Below, piece after piece: positions 1-9,048 of a stretch of 64,000 nucleotides of DNA. A program made the translations under genes and the position numbers. Source of the DNA: Ruania alba (GTDB lineage Bacteria; Actinomycetota; Actinomycetes; Actinomycetales; Beutenbergiaceae); NCBI RefSeq assembly GCF_900105765.1, contig NZ_FNTX01000002.1:2170001-2234000 (forward strand), read 5' to 3'. The notes under the pieces are model-generated. The model saw only the letters and a program-made list of their open reading frames with translations, was not told the DNA's origin and ran no database searches. The stretch's first letter is position 1; every line of letters starts with the position of its first letter.

Positions 1-1
1 G

Positions 2-520
2 AGTCTCGACTCCTACTCCGGGTGGAACATCGGCATCCCGATCTCCCAGTCGCTGAGCCGCCATGCCCTGCTGCAGCGCGCCGAGGCCGGTGACCTCGGG
101 CCGGGCGGTGCGCAGTCCTCAGCAGGCCCGATCGCCGCGTGGCGCACGGCGCTGCTCCGTGAGGCGGCCGAGCACACCGTGGAGCTGACCCTCTCCGAGT
201 GGGTGCAGACGAACGCCTACCGGAACTATGTGCGGGCCGACACCACGGCCTACGCTTCCGCGCTCGGGGAGCCGAACCCGCAGATCATCGCCACCTACTA
301 CGACAAGATCGACGCCTACGCGCGTGAGCACACCACGCCGTACGCGCAGATGATCTTCGACGACCATTTCGCCGACGTCCCGCGTCCGGTCGGCACGGTC
401 GACGGTCAGCCCCTGACCCTCAGCGCCCGCGAGGTGGGCGAATGGAACATCTTCCTGCCCTGGCTGCGCACCGGTGAGCTCGCCGCGGAGCCGGAGCTGA
501 TCACGGAGACCGGACGATGA
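2..520 (+). CDS. DUF4127-like protein, C-terminal part (gene starts before the window)
   Basis: The frame is open from the first bases of the window to a TGA at 518-520, so about 172 C-terminal residues are visible and the start lies outside. The segment begins with SYSGWNIGIPISQSL, followed by a Trp/Arg-rich helical stretch and ends near FLPWLRTGEL. A Gly-Trp-Asn stretch followed by a late LPW-R-x-x-E motif resembles the C-terminus of DUF4127 proteins, whose function is unknown. It overlaps the next gene by ATGA and so heads or continues an operon with a secreted protein, a ROK kinase and NanE. Family assignment rests on motif memory only and is moderate; coding status is firm because of the open frame and coupling. 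Confidence 0.62.
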   Translation, partial: SLDSYSGWNIGIPISQSLSRHALLQRAEAGDLGPGGAQSSAGPIAAWRTALLREAAEHTVELTLSEWVQTNAYRNYVRADTTAYASALGEPNPQIIATYYDKIDAYAREHTTPYAQMIFDDHFADVPRPVGTVDGQPLTLSAREVGEWNIFLPWLRTGELAAEPELITETGR

Positions 521-2265
521 GCCGGCGGCGGTGGCACGCAGCGGCGGCCACCGGACTGCTCGCGGCACTGCTGGGTGTCGCGAGCGGCACGCCCACGGAC
601 GGGCCGGCGAATGCCGCGGCCGCACCAGCGTCCTCCGGGAGCTCCACGTTCGAGACCACAGACCTCGAGGCCACCTCCTCGAGTGGTCCGGCGTTGGACG
701 CCTATGCCAGCTGGATCCTGCGCCGGGACGACGGGGAGAACCGCAATGGTCTGATGCGCAAGCTGCGGTATGTGTACGGCGAGTCGATCGGCTCCTGCAC
801 CGAGAGCGACCCGTGCCTGGAGGTGGACGTGCAGCAGAGCACGGCGGCGTGCGCCTCGCTGGAGTTCCTCTCCCGGTACTTCCCGGCACGTGCCGCATGG
901 CAGGGCCGGACCTCGCTGTACTTGGACGAGCGCAACGCGATCGCCGAGTTCGCAGACGCCGTGCTGGCCTACCAGGTCGATCCGAACCCGGACCGCGACG
1001 ATCTGTTCGACGGCGCCGTGGCGAGCTCGCTCGGCGGCAGCCAGTTGTACTACACCACTTTCGGCAACGCCTCCTGCGGACGTGCCCTGCTCGCCGCTCA
1101 CGAGCTGACCGACGAGCCGGCGTACGCGAGTGCCGCCGTCGAGATCGGTGAGTTCCTGCGACGGATGCAGGATCCCCGGGACTACTACGAGCCCTACGGA
1201 GCGCACCCGTTCCTGGACGACGCCGGGCAGCCGACCACACCTCCCGGTGGCTTCTTCGACCAGGTGTCCAGCTGGAACAACCTGTTCGCCACGATGTCGC
1301 TGTGGAACATGACCGCCGTGGAGTTCCTCGCCGAGCTGGAGAGCACGGTGGGCAGCACCGACGGCCGCTATGCGGCGGCCGCCGCGGACGGTCGGGCGTT
1401 CCTCGAGACAGGTCTGGACCTGGGCACCGACTGGTACACCGCGGACTTCGACTCGCCGGCCACGGCGCAGAACCGGATCGTGGCGATGTCGGCGAACAGC
1501 GCGGACTGCCAGGACAACCGCTGGCACCGGAAGGGATCCTGCGACTACGTCGACGGCCTGCCCTCCGAAGGCTCCCTCGGAACGGACATGATCGAGTACG
1601 CGATGGCCTCCCTGTACCGCTATGAGCGAGACCTGCATGACGACGAGGGCGCGGGCGCAGCCGCCGTCGGCGATCACTACGTGCGTTACACGAGCATCCC
1701 CGGCGAACACACGGCATCCCGGACCGACCCGCTCGAGTGCGAGGGCGGCGGTGAGACACACCTCGTGGACCCGTACTACTCGGACGACAACCAGGGCTCC
1801 GACGTCTCCGGCACCTTCTCCGACTACGACTCACACCTGTCCTTCGGTGGGTACGTCCGCTCCTCCGGCACCGAGCTGACGACGGCGGAGGTCAAGTACT
1901 ACGACATCGTCGGCTTCGGCATCCTGGCCGAGGTGCGCGCCCGCCTCGTCTCGACGAAGTTCGCCAACGCCTACGAGCGGCTAATCTCCGCCGAGGACTA
2001 CGCCATCGTGGCCATTCAGCACCGAACGCTGGCGCCGATGGCACTGCCCGGGGTGGACCGTGACGACGTCGACGGTGATGGCGACGTGGAGGAGAACATG
2101 TGCATCCTCACCGAAGGCACCCTTCCGATCGCACACAACGGTCTGGGCATGCTCGCCACCGTCGGCTATACGCACGACACGACGAGTACGGCGGCCGGCG
2201 CTCACCCCCAGGCGCCGCCGGACTGGCGAGATGCGGCGGGGCGCCGGCCAGGGGCCCGCCTATGA
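517..2265 (+). CDS. Secreted protein of unknown function (582 aa)
   Basis: The N-terminus MSRRRWHAAAATGLLAALLG has a basic head and a hydrophobic core typical of a Sec signal peptide, with an Ala-rich cleavage region near residues 30-38. The mature part is rich in Trp, Tyr, Asp and Glu and looks helical and extracellular. It contains several spaced Cys residues and an acidic loop DRDDVDGDGDVEEN near residues 513-526 that resembles an EF-hand-like calcium loop. No catalytic family was recognised; an alpha/alpha-toroid glycan-active fold is only a guess from the aromatic helical pattern. The ATG overlaps the upstream stop (ATGA) and the stop overlaps the ROK kinase start (ATGA), so it is translated as part of an amino-sugar operon and may act on an external glycan. 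Confidence 0.85.
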   Translation: MSRRRWHAAAATGLLAALLGVASGTPTDGPANAAAAPASSGSSTFETTDLEATSSSGPALDAYASWILRRDDGENRNGLMRKLRYVYGESIGSCTESDPCLEVDVQQSTAACASLEFLSRYFPARAAWQGRTSLYLDERNAIAEFADAVLAYQVDPNPDRDDLFDGAVASSLGGSQLYYTTFGNASCGRALLAAHELTDEPAYASAAVEIGEFLRRMQDPRDYYEPYGAHPFLDDAGQPTTPPGGFFDQVSSWNNLFATMSLWNMTAVEFLAELESTVGSTDGRYAAAAADGRAFLETGLDLGTDWYTADFDSPATAQNRIVAMSANSADCQDNRWHRKGSCDYVDGLPSEGSLGTDMIEYAMASLYRYERDLHDDEGAGAAAVGDHYVRYTSIPGEHTASRTDPLECEGGGETHLVDPYYSDDNQGSDVSGTFSDYDSHLSFGGYVRSSGTELTTAEVKYYDIVGFGILAEVRARLVSTKFANAYERLISAEDYAIVAIQHRTLAPMALPGVDRDDVDGDGDVEENMCILTEGTLPIAHNGLGMLATVGYTHDTTSTAAGAHPQAPPDWRDAAGRRPGARL

Positions 2266-3212
2266 CAGACGCCCAAAGAAGCGACGTCGTGATCGGTGTC
2301 GACCTCGGCGGCACCAAGACCGCCGGTGCCGTGGTGGACCTGGACGGGCAGGTGCTCACCCGCACAGCCGTGCCCACCCCGGCAGCCGGGGGCGCGGCGG
2401 CCCTGCTGGATGCCGTCGCAGCCCTCGTCACCGATCTCGCCGGGTCGGTGAACGCACTGGTCCGGGGGGTCGGGATCGGTACCGCCGGCGTCGTGGACGT
2501 GCCCTCCGGCCGGATCGTCGCGGCCACCGACATCCTCCCCGGCTGGGCCGGCACCGCCGTCCCCGCGGGCCTCCGTGCCCGGGTGCCGGCGCTCGGAGCC
2601 ATGCCGGTACACGTGCAGAACGACGTGGACGCACACGCCGCCGGCGAGGTCTGGCTCGGCGCCGCCGCGGGCCTGGACACGGTGCTGCTGATCGCCGTGG
2701 GAACCGGGGTTGGCGGTGCGGTCGTGCGGCACGGCCAGGTGCTCCGCGGCGCGCACCGGATGAGCGGCGACGTCGCCCACATGCCGACCCCCGGGGCCGA
2801 AGGCCTGCGCTGCGCATGCGGACGCCTCGGGCACCTGGAGGCGCTCGCCTCCGGGCCCTCACTGCACCGCTACTACCTCGCCTCCGGGGGCGACCCGCAC
2901 AGCCCGGACACCCGCGACGTCGTCGCCCGCGCACAGGCGGGGGAGGAGACCGCGATCCGGGCCGTCCGGACCGCCGCCACGGCCCTCGGGCGTGCGATGG
3001 CCGGAGCCGCGGCAGTGCTGGACCCGGACGCGGTGATCATCACCGGCGGGATGGCCGGAGCCGGCGCGCTGTGGTGGCAGACGATGGAATCGACGTTCCG
3101 CGGCGAGCTGGCCGAACCACTCGCGCAACTCCCGGTGCGGCGCGCGCAGCTCGCCGACGGGGCGATCCTCGGCGCCGCCCGGGGCGCCTGGGACCAGGTG
3201 AAGGAGACCTAG
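2262..3212 (+). CDS. ROK family sugar kinase (probable N-acetylmannosamine kinase)
   Basis: The 316-aa protein starts MTDAQRSDVVIGVDLGGTKT, giving the phosphate-binding DLGGTK motif of the ROK/hexokinase superfamily. QNDVDAHAAGE carries the catalytic Asp, and CACGRLGHLE is the Cys-rich zinc site in the His-for-Cys form seen in many actinobacterial ROK proteins. No N-terminal DNA-binding domain is present, so it is a kinase rather than a ROK repressor. The ATG at 2262 is preferred to a longer upstream frame because it gives the ATGA overlap with the secreted-protein gene and begins exactly at the conserved domain. NanE follows 4 bases downstream, which makes ManNAc the likely substrate (NanK role), though glucose or GlcNAc cannot be excluded. 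Confidence 0.9.
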   Translation: MTDAQRSDVVIGVDLGGTKTAGAVVDLDGQVLTRTAVPTPAAGGAAALLDAVAALVTDLAGSVNALVRGVGIGTAGVVDVPSGRIVAATDILPGWAGTAVPAGLRARVPALGAMPVHVQNDVDAHAAGEVWLGAAAGLDTVLLIAVGTGVGGAVVRHGQVLRGAHRMSGDVAHMPTPGAEGLRCACGRLGHLEALASGPSLHRYYLASGGDPHSPDTRDVVARAQAGEETAIRAVRTAATALGRAMAGAAAVLDPDAVIITGGMAGAGALWWQTMESTFRGELAEPLAQLPVRRAQLADGAILGAARGAWDQVKET

Positions 3213-3216
3213 ACCG

Positions 3217-3912
3217 ATGGACCGAACTGCACTGCTCGACCAGCTCCGCGCCCGGCTGATCGTGTCCTGTCAGGCCTACCCCGGCGAACCCATGCGCGAC
3301 CCGCGCACCATGGCCCAGGTGGCCCAGGCCGCCGTGGCCGGGGGAGCGGCGGCCATTCGTGCGCAGGGCGAGGAGGACGTACGGCAGGTGAGCTCCGCCG
3401 TCGACGTTCCGGTGATCGGGCTGATCAAGGACGGCAACGACGGCGTATTCATCACGCCCACGCTCGAACACGCCCTGACGGTGGCCCGGGCCGGTGCGCA
3501 GGTGGTGGCGCTGGATGGCACGCGACGGCCCCGACCGGACGGACGTACCCTCGCCGAGACCATCGCGGAGTTCCGGGACGGCTCCGATGCCCTGCTGATG
3601 GCCGATTGCGGATCGGTCGGCGACGCGCTCGGGGCGGTCGAGGCCGGTGCCGACCTCATCGGCACCACGCTCGCCGGCTACACCGGTGAACGACCGCGCA
3701 CTGACGGTCCCGACCTGGCGCTCCTCGAGGATCTGGCCGCCCGACTCGACGTGCCGGTGATCGCCGAAGGACGGATCCACTCGCCCGCGCAGGCTGCCGA
3801 GACGCTCGCGGCTGGGGCGTTCGCCGTGTGCGTGGGCACCGCGATCACGCATCCGACCACGATCACCAGCTGGTTCACCGAGGCACTGGCAGTACCCGGC
3901 ACGGACGGTTGA
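3217..3912 (+). CDS. nanE: Putative N-acetylmannosamine-6-phosphate 2-epimerase NanE
   Basis: This 231-aa TIM-barrel enzyme converts ManNAc-6-P to GlcNAc-6-P in sialic-acid/ManNAc catabolism. Family marks are LIVSCQAYPGEPM near the N-terminus, GLIKDGNDG with the conserved catalytic Lys (about residue 70), VALDGTRRPRPDG, and IAEGRIHSPAQA with the late Glu. Length matches typical NanE (about 230 aa). It is the last gene of the operon after the ROK kinase, 4 bases downstream, so kinase and epimerase act consecutively in the cytoplasm. Its TGA ends one base before the stop of the convergent DUF885 gene. Confidence 0.95.
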   Translation: MDRTALLDQLRARLIVSCQAYPGEPMRDPRTMAQVAQAAVAGGAAAIRAQGEEDVRQVSSAVDVPVIGLIKDGNDGVFITPTLEHALTVARAGAQVVALDGTRRPRPDGRTLAETIAEFRDGSDALLMADCGSVGDALGAVEAGADLIGTTLAGYTGERPRTDGPDLALLEDLAARLDVPVIAEGRIHSPAQAAETLAAGAFAVCVGTAITHPTTITSWFTEALAVPGTDG

Positions 3913-3913
3913 G

Positions 3914-5599
3914 TTAGCCGAGCAGCGCGGTCCGCAACGTGTCCAGGCCCACCGACCCCACGTCCAGGGCACGGCGGTGGAAGCGCGCCAGGTCGAACTC
4001 TGCGCCCTCTCGAGCGCGAGTCTCGTCGCGCAGCTGCTCCCAGAGCCGCTGCCCCACCTTGTACGAGGGCGCCTGCCCAGGCCAGCCGAGGTAGCGGTTC
4101 AGCTCGAACCGCTTGAACCCCTCCGGCATGTTCACGTTCGCGTCCAGGAAGGGCCAGGCCTTCTCCGCGTCCCAGGTACCGCCGCCCCACTGAGGCGGGC
4201 ACGGTTTGCCGAGGTGCACGCCGATGTCGATCACCACGCGGGCGGCGCGCAGCCGCTGCCCGTCGAGCATCCCGATCGCATCGGCCGGGTCGTCCAGGAA
4301 TCCCAGGTCTTGCATCAACCGCTCCGCGTACAGCGCCCAGCCCTCGCCGTGCCCGCTCACCCAGCAGGCCATCCGGCGCCAGTCGTTCAGGGCGTCCGCC
4401 CGGTACACGGTCTGCCCGATCTGCAGGTGATGGCCCGGCACCCCCTCGTGGTAGACGGTGGTCTTCTCCCGCCAGGTGGCGAACTCGGTCACCCCCGGCG
4501 GCACCGACCACCACATCCGCCCGGGGCGGGAGAAGTCGCTGCTGGGCGGGGTGTAGTAGATCCCGCCGCTCTCCGTGGGGGCGATGCAGCACTCGATGGT
4601 GCGCACCGGGTCCGGGACGTCGAACTGGGTGCCGGCCAGGGCTGCGACGGCCTCGTCGGCAGTGCTCTGCATCCACTCCCGCAGCGCCTCGGTGCCGTGC
4701 AGGGTCCGGGCGGGGTCCGCATCCAGCTCGGCCATCGCCTGCTCGATGCTGGCGCCCGGACCGCTGAGCCGCTCCGCCAGCACCTGCTGCTCGGCGATGA
4801 TCGACTCCAGCTCGGCCAAGCCCCACTCGTAGGTCTCGTCCAGGTCCACCTCGGCGCCGAGGAAGGTACGGGAGAACCGGGCGTACCGCTCCGGCCCGAC
4901 GGCGTCCCGCGCCGGGGCCAGGGGCGCCAGCTCCCGGAGCGCCTCGGCGAGTGCCGCGTACCCGGCGCGAGCGGCCTCGGCGCCCGTGGCCAGGGCGGCC
5001 ACCACCTCCGGGGGCGGCTCGTGACCATCGATGCGTGCGCCGTCGGCGAAGGACTGCCAGAACCCCTCGGCACCGGCGAGCCCCTCGGCCTCCTCGATCC
5101 CGGCCTCCACCTGGCGGACCGCGGCCATCCGGCCACGCGCGGCACCCAGGCGGAGGGAGTCGATGTAGCCGGCGACCGCCCCGGGCACCGCCTGCATCCG
5201 GGCGGCGATCGTGCGCCACGCCTCGGGGGTATCGGTGGGCATCAGGTCGAAGATCTCCCGGATGCTCTGCACCGGGGAGGCGATCACGTTCAGGTCGGCG
5301 AGGTGCTCGTCGGCCTCGGCCAGCTCGATCTCCAGGCCGAGACGCTCCCGCATGGCGTGCTGGGTCACCCGGTCCACCTCGTCGGCCGGGGTGACGGCGT
5401 CCAGCGCCCGCAGGGTGTCGTACGCGGCCTGCGTGAGGGCGGCCAGACCGTCGGGAGAATGGTCGTCGAGGGCATCCTCGCGGCCGGGCAGCCCGACCTC
5501 GGTGGCGAACATCGGGCTGAGCTCGGTGAGCGTGCGGACGTAATCGTCGGCGACAGCGTCGGTGGCGGTGCGCGGGCGTGAACCTGGGGTGCCGGTCAT
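3914..5599 (-). CDS. DUF885 family metallopeptidase-like protein
   Basis: The 561-aa protein belongs to the DUF885 family, predicted zinc carboxypeptidase-like hydrolases. The signature YHEGVPGHHLQIGQ lies near residues 378-391 (HExxxHH-type metal ligands), followed by GHGEGWALYAERL around residue 416, which supplies a further acidic ligand. The N-terminus has no signal peptide, suggesting a cytoplasmic enzyme. The ATG at 5599 (MTGTPGSRPRTATDAV) is chosen because the domain starts at once; the frame stays open upstream to 6145 but that part is low-complexity and antisense to a better gene. It is monocistronic and convergent with nanE. Confidence 0.9.
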   Translation of the reverse strand: MTGTPGSRPRTATDAVADDYVRTLTELSPMFATEVGLPGREDALDDHSPDGLAALTQAAYDTLRALDAVTPADEVDRVTQHAMRERLGLEIELAEADEHLADLNVIASPVQSIREIFDLMPTDTPEAWRTIAARMQAVPGAVAGYIDSLRLGAARGRMAAVRQVEAGIEEAEGLAGAEGFWQSFADGARIDGHEPPPEVVAALATGAEAARAGYAALAEALRELAPLAPARDAVGPERYARFSRTFLGAEVDLDETYEWGLAELESIIAEQQVLAERLSGPGASIEQAMAELDADPARTLHGTEALREWMQSTADEAVAALAGTQFDVPDPVRTIECCIAPTESGGIYYTPPSSDFSRPGRMWWSVPPGVTEFATWREKTTVYHEGVPGHHLQIGQTVYRADALNDWRRMACWVSGHGEGWALYAERLMQDLGFLDDPADAIGMLDGQRLRAARVVIDIGVHLGKPCPPQWGGGTWDAEKAWPFLDANVNMPEGFKRFELNRYLGWPGQAPSYKVGQRLWEQLRDETRAREGAEFDLARFHRRALDVGSVGLDTLRTALLG

Positions 5600-5725
5600 G
5601 CGGGAACGGTACCGCTCCGGCCAACCACCTTCCCACCGAAATCTGATACTGCCCTGGTCGCCGGGTCCACCCGGCCCCGGCGGTCCTTCGCCGATGCCCA
5701 CCCGAGAGGAATCCCTCTTCCGCCA

Positions 5726-5780
5726 CCGAATCCCCCTCCACCCGTCCGCAGCTGGACTCGGCGGCAGAAAGGGGATTCGG
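5726..5780. other. Perfect 10-bp inverted repeat between divergent genes
   Basis: CCGAATCCCC (5726-5735) and GGGGATTCGG (5771-5780) are exact reverse complements 35 bases apart. They lie in the 267-bp divergent region between the DUF885 gene and the sugar isomerase gene. The position fits an operator or paired binding site, but no regulator is adjacent and no consensus promoter was recognised. The rest of this region shows nothing else clear. Confidence 0.45.
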
Positions 5781-5866
5781 CGCGGGCGGGTGACGGGTGA
5801 CTCCGGGTGGGCAACAGAGGGCAACCGCTTCCCACGGCCGGGGACCCCGATGCCAAACTGGCGACC

Positions 5867-6739
5867 ATGACGAATCAGGAGAATCCGCGGCTCGGTGTCC
5901 AGCTCATGACCGTTCGCGGGGAGGTGGACCGGATCGGTCTGGACGGTGTCCTGCAACGTCTGGCCGAGATCGGTCTGTCGAACATCGAGATCTCGCAGGT
6001 TCCGCTCAGCGACGAGAACATGACCAGCTTCGAGCGGGCTCGTGGTGAGCGCGGTGTGGAGTACGCGGCGCTGTCGGGCACGATGGAGCCGTCCCGCGGG
6101 GCGAACCCTTCCCTGGTGGATTCCTATGACGAGGTAGTGGCTCACGCCCGGCGGCTCGGAGCCGACCGGATCAGGATCGGTATGCTGCCGGCGCTCGCGC
6201 TCCGGGACGCGCCCTCATTGCTGGCGTTCTGTCGGGAAACTGAGGTGATGGCCCGCCGCCTCGCCGACGACGGAATCCGGCTCTCGTATCACAACCACCA
6301 CCTCGAGTTCGCCCGGTTGGACGGGCGCGAGGTGCTCGAGACGATCCGCAGCGAGGCGCCCAGCCTGTGGCTGGAGCTGGACGTGCACTGGGTGCAGCGC
6401 GGCGGCCACGATCCGGTGCGGACGCTGCAGCGCTTCGCCGGATCGGTCGACCTGGTGCACCTGAAGGACTTCCGCGTCTCCCTTCCACCGGCGGAAGCGT
6501 TCGACGCGCTCGCTGGCGGGGACCGGTCCGGGTTCGGCCATCACATGGCCCAGCCGGTGCAGTTCGCCGAAGTGGGGTCGGGCACCCTCGACTGGGCGGC
6601 GATCGTCACCGCCGGGGTCGAGGCCGGCGCCGCGCACCTGCTGATCGAGCAGGACGACACCTACGGCCGGGACCCGTTCGAGTCGCTGGCCTCCTCCCAC
6701 GACCACCTGGTTGATCTGGGCTTCGGCGAGATGTTCTGA
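5867..6739 (+). CDS. Sugar phosphate isomerase/epimerase (xylose-isomerase-like TIM barrel)
   Basis: The 290-aa protein belongs to the AP-endonuclease-2/xylose-isomerase-like superfamily. It shows RLGVQLMTVRGEV at strand 1, RLSYHNHHLEF with a metal-binding His pair, WLELDVHWVQRGGHDP with the Asp/His ligands, LVHLKDF, and a C-terminal LLIEQDD. Members isomerise or epimerise sugars and inositols with a divalent metal; the substrate cannot be read from sequence. The ATG at 5867 is chosen over an in-frame start 60 bases upstream, because the upstream residues are unlike the family and the domain starts at MTNQENPRLGVQ. It stands alone, divergent from the DUF885 gene. Confidence 0.9.
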   Translation: MTNQENPRLGVQLMTVRGEVDRIGLDGVLQRLAEIGLSNIEISQVPLSDENMTSFERARGERGVEYAALSGTMEPSRGANPSLVDSYDEVVAHARRLGADRIRIGMLPALALRDAPSLLAFCRETEVMARRLADDGIRLSYHNHHLEFARLDGREVLETIRSEAPSLWLELDVHWVQRGGHDPVRTLQRFAGSVDLVHLKDFRVSLPPAEAFDALAGGDRSGFGHHMAQPVQFAEVGSGTLDWAAIVTAGVEAGAAHLLIEQDDTYGRDPFESLASSHDHLVDLGFGEMF

Positions 6740-6757
6740 GGCTGTGCCGGGCACCCG

Positions 6758-7073
6758 GTGTAGGTGCCGGTCGTCGTCGTTGTGGTGGGCCGGTTGCGAC
6801 GATGGGTGGCACCTACCGGGGGCGAGGGGTGCGGCTGGGTGCCGGTCGTCGTCGGGTTGGCGCGGTCGTTGCGACAGACCGTGGCACCTACCGGGGCGGG
6901 CGTGCGGCTGGGGGCCGGTCGTCGTCGGGATGACGCGTTCGTAGCGACGGACCGTGGCACCTACCTGGGGTGACGGCGTGGCTGGGTGCCGGTCGTCGTC
7001 GGGATAGTGGGTCCGTTGCGACAGACCGTGGCACCTACCCTCCGTTGCGACGGCGGGTGGCACCTACCGGGGG
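6758..7073. repeat. 74-bp tandem repeat array, four copies plus a partial fifth
   Basis: This 338-bp gene-free stretch (6740-7077) is filled by a direct repeat. The block GCCGGTCGTCGTCG begins at 6766, 6841, 6914 and 6988, giving units of 75, 73 and 74 bp. Each unit ends in GTGGCACCTACC; a fifth, shortened end copy lies at 7057-7068. The first unit opens with GTAGGTGCC, the reverse complement of the closing GGCACCTAC, so units can also fold as hairpins. CGTTGCGAC and variants recur in the middle. Any reading frame through it is just a repeated peptide and is not considered coding. It sits at the convergent ends of the isomerase and accE genes. Confidence 0.85.
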
Positions 7074-7077
7074 TGGG

Positions 7078-7350
7078 TCAGCGCGGCATCGCGCTCCAGC
7101 GCCAGGCGGCGCGGCCCGGGCCGGAGGCTCTCCCGAGCTGATGGGCACGGTCGGTCCATAGCGCTGTGTGCGTCCCGTCGTCGATCTCCTCGTGCGCGGC
7201 AGCGGCGCGAGCGGCGACGATCCCGGCGACCAACGCAGCCAGTTCGGCCTCGTCCGGTTCCCCCTTGACCACGCGTACCAGGTCCGCACCGATCTCGCCG
7301 AGCCCGGAGTAGTGGCCGTTGCTGTGGCTCGAACCGTTCTGCCCGGTCAC
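7078..7350 (-). CDS. Acyl-CoA carboxylase epsilon subunit
   Basis: The 90-aa protein carries the short epsilon-subunit pattern: [20 protein letters not shown] early, and a C-terminal W-x-x-R segment closing with [14 protein letters not shown]. In actinobacteria this small protein stabilises the complex of biotinylated alpha and carboxyltransferase beta subunits. The GTG start at 7350 overlaps the beta-subunit stop by GTGA, so translation is coupled. A longer open frame upstream overlaps the beta gene and is rejected. The gene ends directly at the tandem repeat array. Confidence 0.88.
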   Translation of the reverse strand: MTGQNGSSHSNGHYSGLGEIGADLVRVVKGEPDEAELAALVAGIVAARAAAAHEEIDDGTHTALWTDRAHQLGRASGPGRAAWRWSAMPR

Positions 7351-8945
7351 AGCGGGATGTTCCCGTGCTTCTTGACCGGCAGCGAGGCCCGCTTGGTGCG
7401 CAGCGCCCGCAGACCCTTGACGATCTGCAGCCGGGTCTCGGACGGCTTGATCACCGCATCGACGTAGCCGCGCTGTGCCGCGTCCCACGGGTTCACGATC
7501 GCCTCCTCGTACTCACCGACCAGCCGCTCCCGCTCGGCCTCCACGTTCCCGCCGTCCTCGGCCACCTTCTTCAATGCCCCGCGCTGCAGGATGTTCACGG
7601 CCCCACTGGCACCCATGACGGCGATCTGCGCCGTGGGCCAGGCGATGTTCAGGTCTGCGCCGAGCTGCTTGGAGCCCATCACGATATAGGCGCCTCCGTA
7701 GGCCTTGCGGGTGATCACGGTGATCAACGGCACGGTGGCCTCGGCATAGGCATAGATCAGTTTGGCGCCCCGGCGGATGATGCCGTTCCATTCCTGGTCG
7801 GTGCCGGGCAGGAAGCCGGGCACGTCCACGAAGGTGAGCACCGGGATGTGGAACGCGTCGCAGGTGCGCACGAACCGGGCCGCTTTCTCCGCGGCGGCGA
7901 TGTCGAGCGTGCCGGCCATGGACTGAGGCTGGTTCGCCACGATGCCCACGGGGTGGCCCTCCACGTGCCCGAACCCGACCACCACGTTCTTCGCATACAG
8001 CGGTTGCACCTCGAGGAACTCGTCGTCGTCGAGCACCGTTTCGATCACGGTGTGCATGTCGTAGGGCTGATTGTCCGAATCAGGCACCAGCGCGTCCAGC
8101 GCCTCGTCCTCCTCGGTCACCTCGAGGTCGGCGGGGGCGTTGAAGGTCTCCGGGTCCGTGAGGTTGTTCGTGGGGAGGTAGTGCAGCAGCGCCTTGACGT
8201 AGTCGAAGGCGTCGTCCTCGTCGGCGGCCAGGTAGTGGGCCACCCCGGAGCGCTCGTTGTGGGTGCGCCCCCCGCCGAGTTCCTCGAACCCGACGTCCTC
8301 ACCGGTGACGGCGCGGATCACGTCCGGTCCGGTGATGAACATGTTCGAGGTCTGGTCGGCCATCACGATGAAGTCGGTGAGCGCGGGGGAGTAGACCGCA
8401 CCCCCGGCACTGGGGCCGAGGATGAGGGAGATCTGCGGGATCACCCCGGAGGCGGCGACATTGCGTCGGAAGATCTCGGCGAACTGCGTCAGCGCCGCCA
8501 CGCCCTCTTGGATGCGGGCGCCGCCGCCGTCGCTGATGCCGATCAGAGGCACCCCGGTGCGCATCGCCAGGTCCATCACCTTGGTGATCTTCTGCCCATG
8601 CACCTCACCCAGGGAGCCACCGAAGACCGTGAAGTCCTGCGAGTAGATGCACACCTGGCGGCCGTCGATCGTGCCGTACCCGGTGATCACGCCGTCCCCG
8701 GAGATGCGCTTGGCGCCCATGCCGAAGTTGGTGGACCGGTGTGTGGCGAAGGCGTCCAGCTCGGTGAAACTGCCCTCGTCGAGGAGAGCCTCGATCCGGT
8801 CACGGGCGGACTTCTTGCCCCGCGCGCCCTGCTTCTCGACGGCGATCTCAGCCAACCGCTCGGGGCCTTCCGTGGTGCGGTGCTCCAGATCGGCGACCTT
8901 GCCGGCCGTGGTGGACGTGTCGATTGCGGATTCGGAGGTGCTCAC
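7347..8945 (-). CDS. Acyl-CoA carboxylase beta (carboxyltransferase) subunit
   Basis: The 532-aa protein is a typical actinobacterial AccD/PccB carboxyltransferase. It transfers CO2 from carboxybiotin to acetyl- or propionyl-CoA to make malonyl- or methylmalonyl-CoA. Visible marks are [26 protein letters not shown] (oxyanion-hole region), [31 protein letters not shown] and [19 protein letters not shown]. The length is normal. The start is GTG at 8945 ([10 protein letters not shown]). It is coupled to the epsilon-subunit gene. The biotin ligase gene is about 1.5 kb away; the biotin-carrying alpha subunit is not in the window. Acetyl versus propionyl preference cannot be decided here. Confidence 0.95.
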   Translation of the reverse strand: MSTSESAIDTSTTAGKVADLEHRTTEGPERLAEIAVEKQGARGKKSARDRIEALLDEGSFTELDAFATHRSTNFGMGAKRISGDGVITGYGTIDGRQVCIYSQDFTVFGGSLGEVHGQKITKVMDLAMRTGVPLIGISDGGGARIQEGVAALTQFAEIFRRNVAASGVIPQISLILGPSAGGAVYSPALTDFIVMADQTSNMFITGPDVIRAVTGEDVGFEELGGGRTHNERSGVAHYLAADEDDAFDYVKALLHYLPTNNLTDPETFNAPADLEVTEEDEALDALVPDSDNQPYDMHTVIETVLDDDEFLEVQPLYAKNVVVGFGHVEGHPVGIVANQPQSMAGTLDIAAAEKAARFVRTCDAFHIPVLTFVDVPGFLPGTDQEWNGIIRRGAKLIYAYAEATVPLITVITRKAYGGAYIVMGSKQLGADLNIAWPTAQIAVMGASGAVNILQRGALKKVAEDGGNVEAERERLVGEYEEAIVNPWDAAQRGYVDAVIKPSETRLQIVKGLRALRTKRASLPVKKHGNIPL

Positions 8946-9048
8946 CTAGAGCACTGTAGTTGTGCCTGGTCGCCAAGCGCGTCACGCCAGGGTCTCGCAT
9001 GAGCGTGTCGGATTTGTAGGGTCGCCACAACGACGGCGTCGCTCCGGG

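Noticed and set aside
119-1834. 571-codon open frame on the minus strand
   Set aside because: Arg/Pro/Ser-rich low-complexity product antisense to the DUF4127-like and secreted-protein genes; no family motifs.
2060-3259. 399-codon frame overlapping the ROK kinase
   Set aside because: Arg/Gly-rich shadow; the ROK frame holds all motifs and couples by ATGA on its upstream side.
5600-6145. N-terminal extension of the DUF885 protein to 743 residues
   Set aside because: The extra part is antisense to the isomerase gene and its promoter and has no family similarity.
6758-7073. Repeat array as a CRISPR array
   Set aside because: Repeats are 74 bp with most of the unit conserved and no unique spacers of regular length; no cas genes are near.
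7365-9002. 545-codon open frame on the plus strand
   Set aside because: Antisense to the acyl-CoA carboxylase beta gene; composition typical of a shadow frame.
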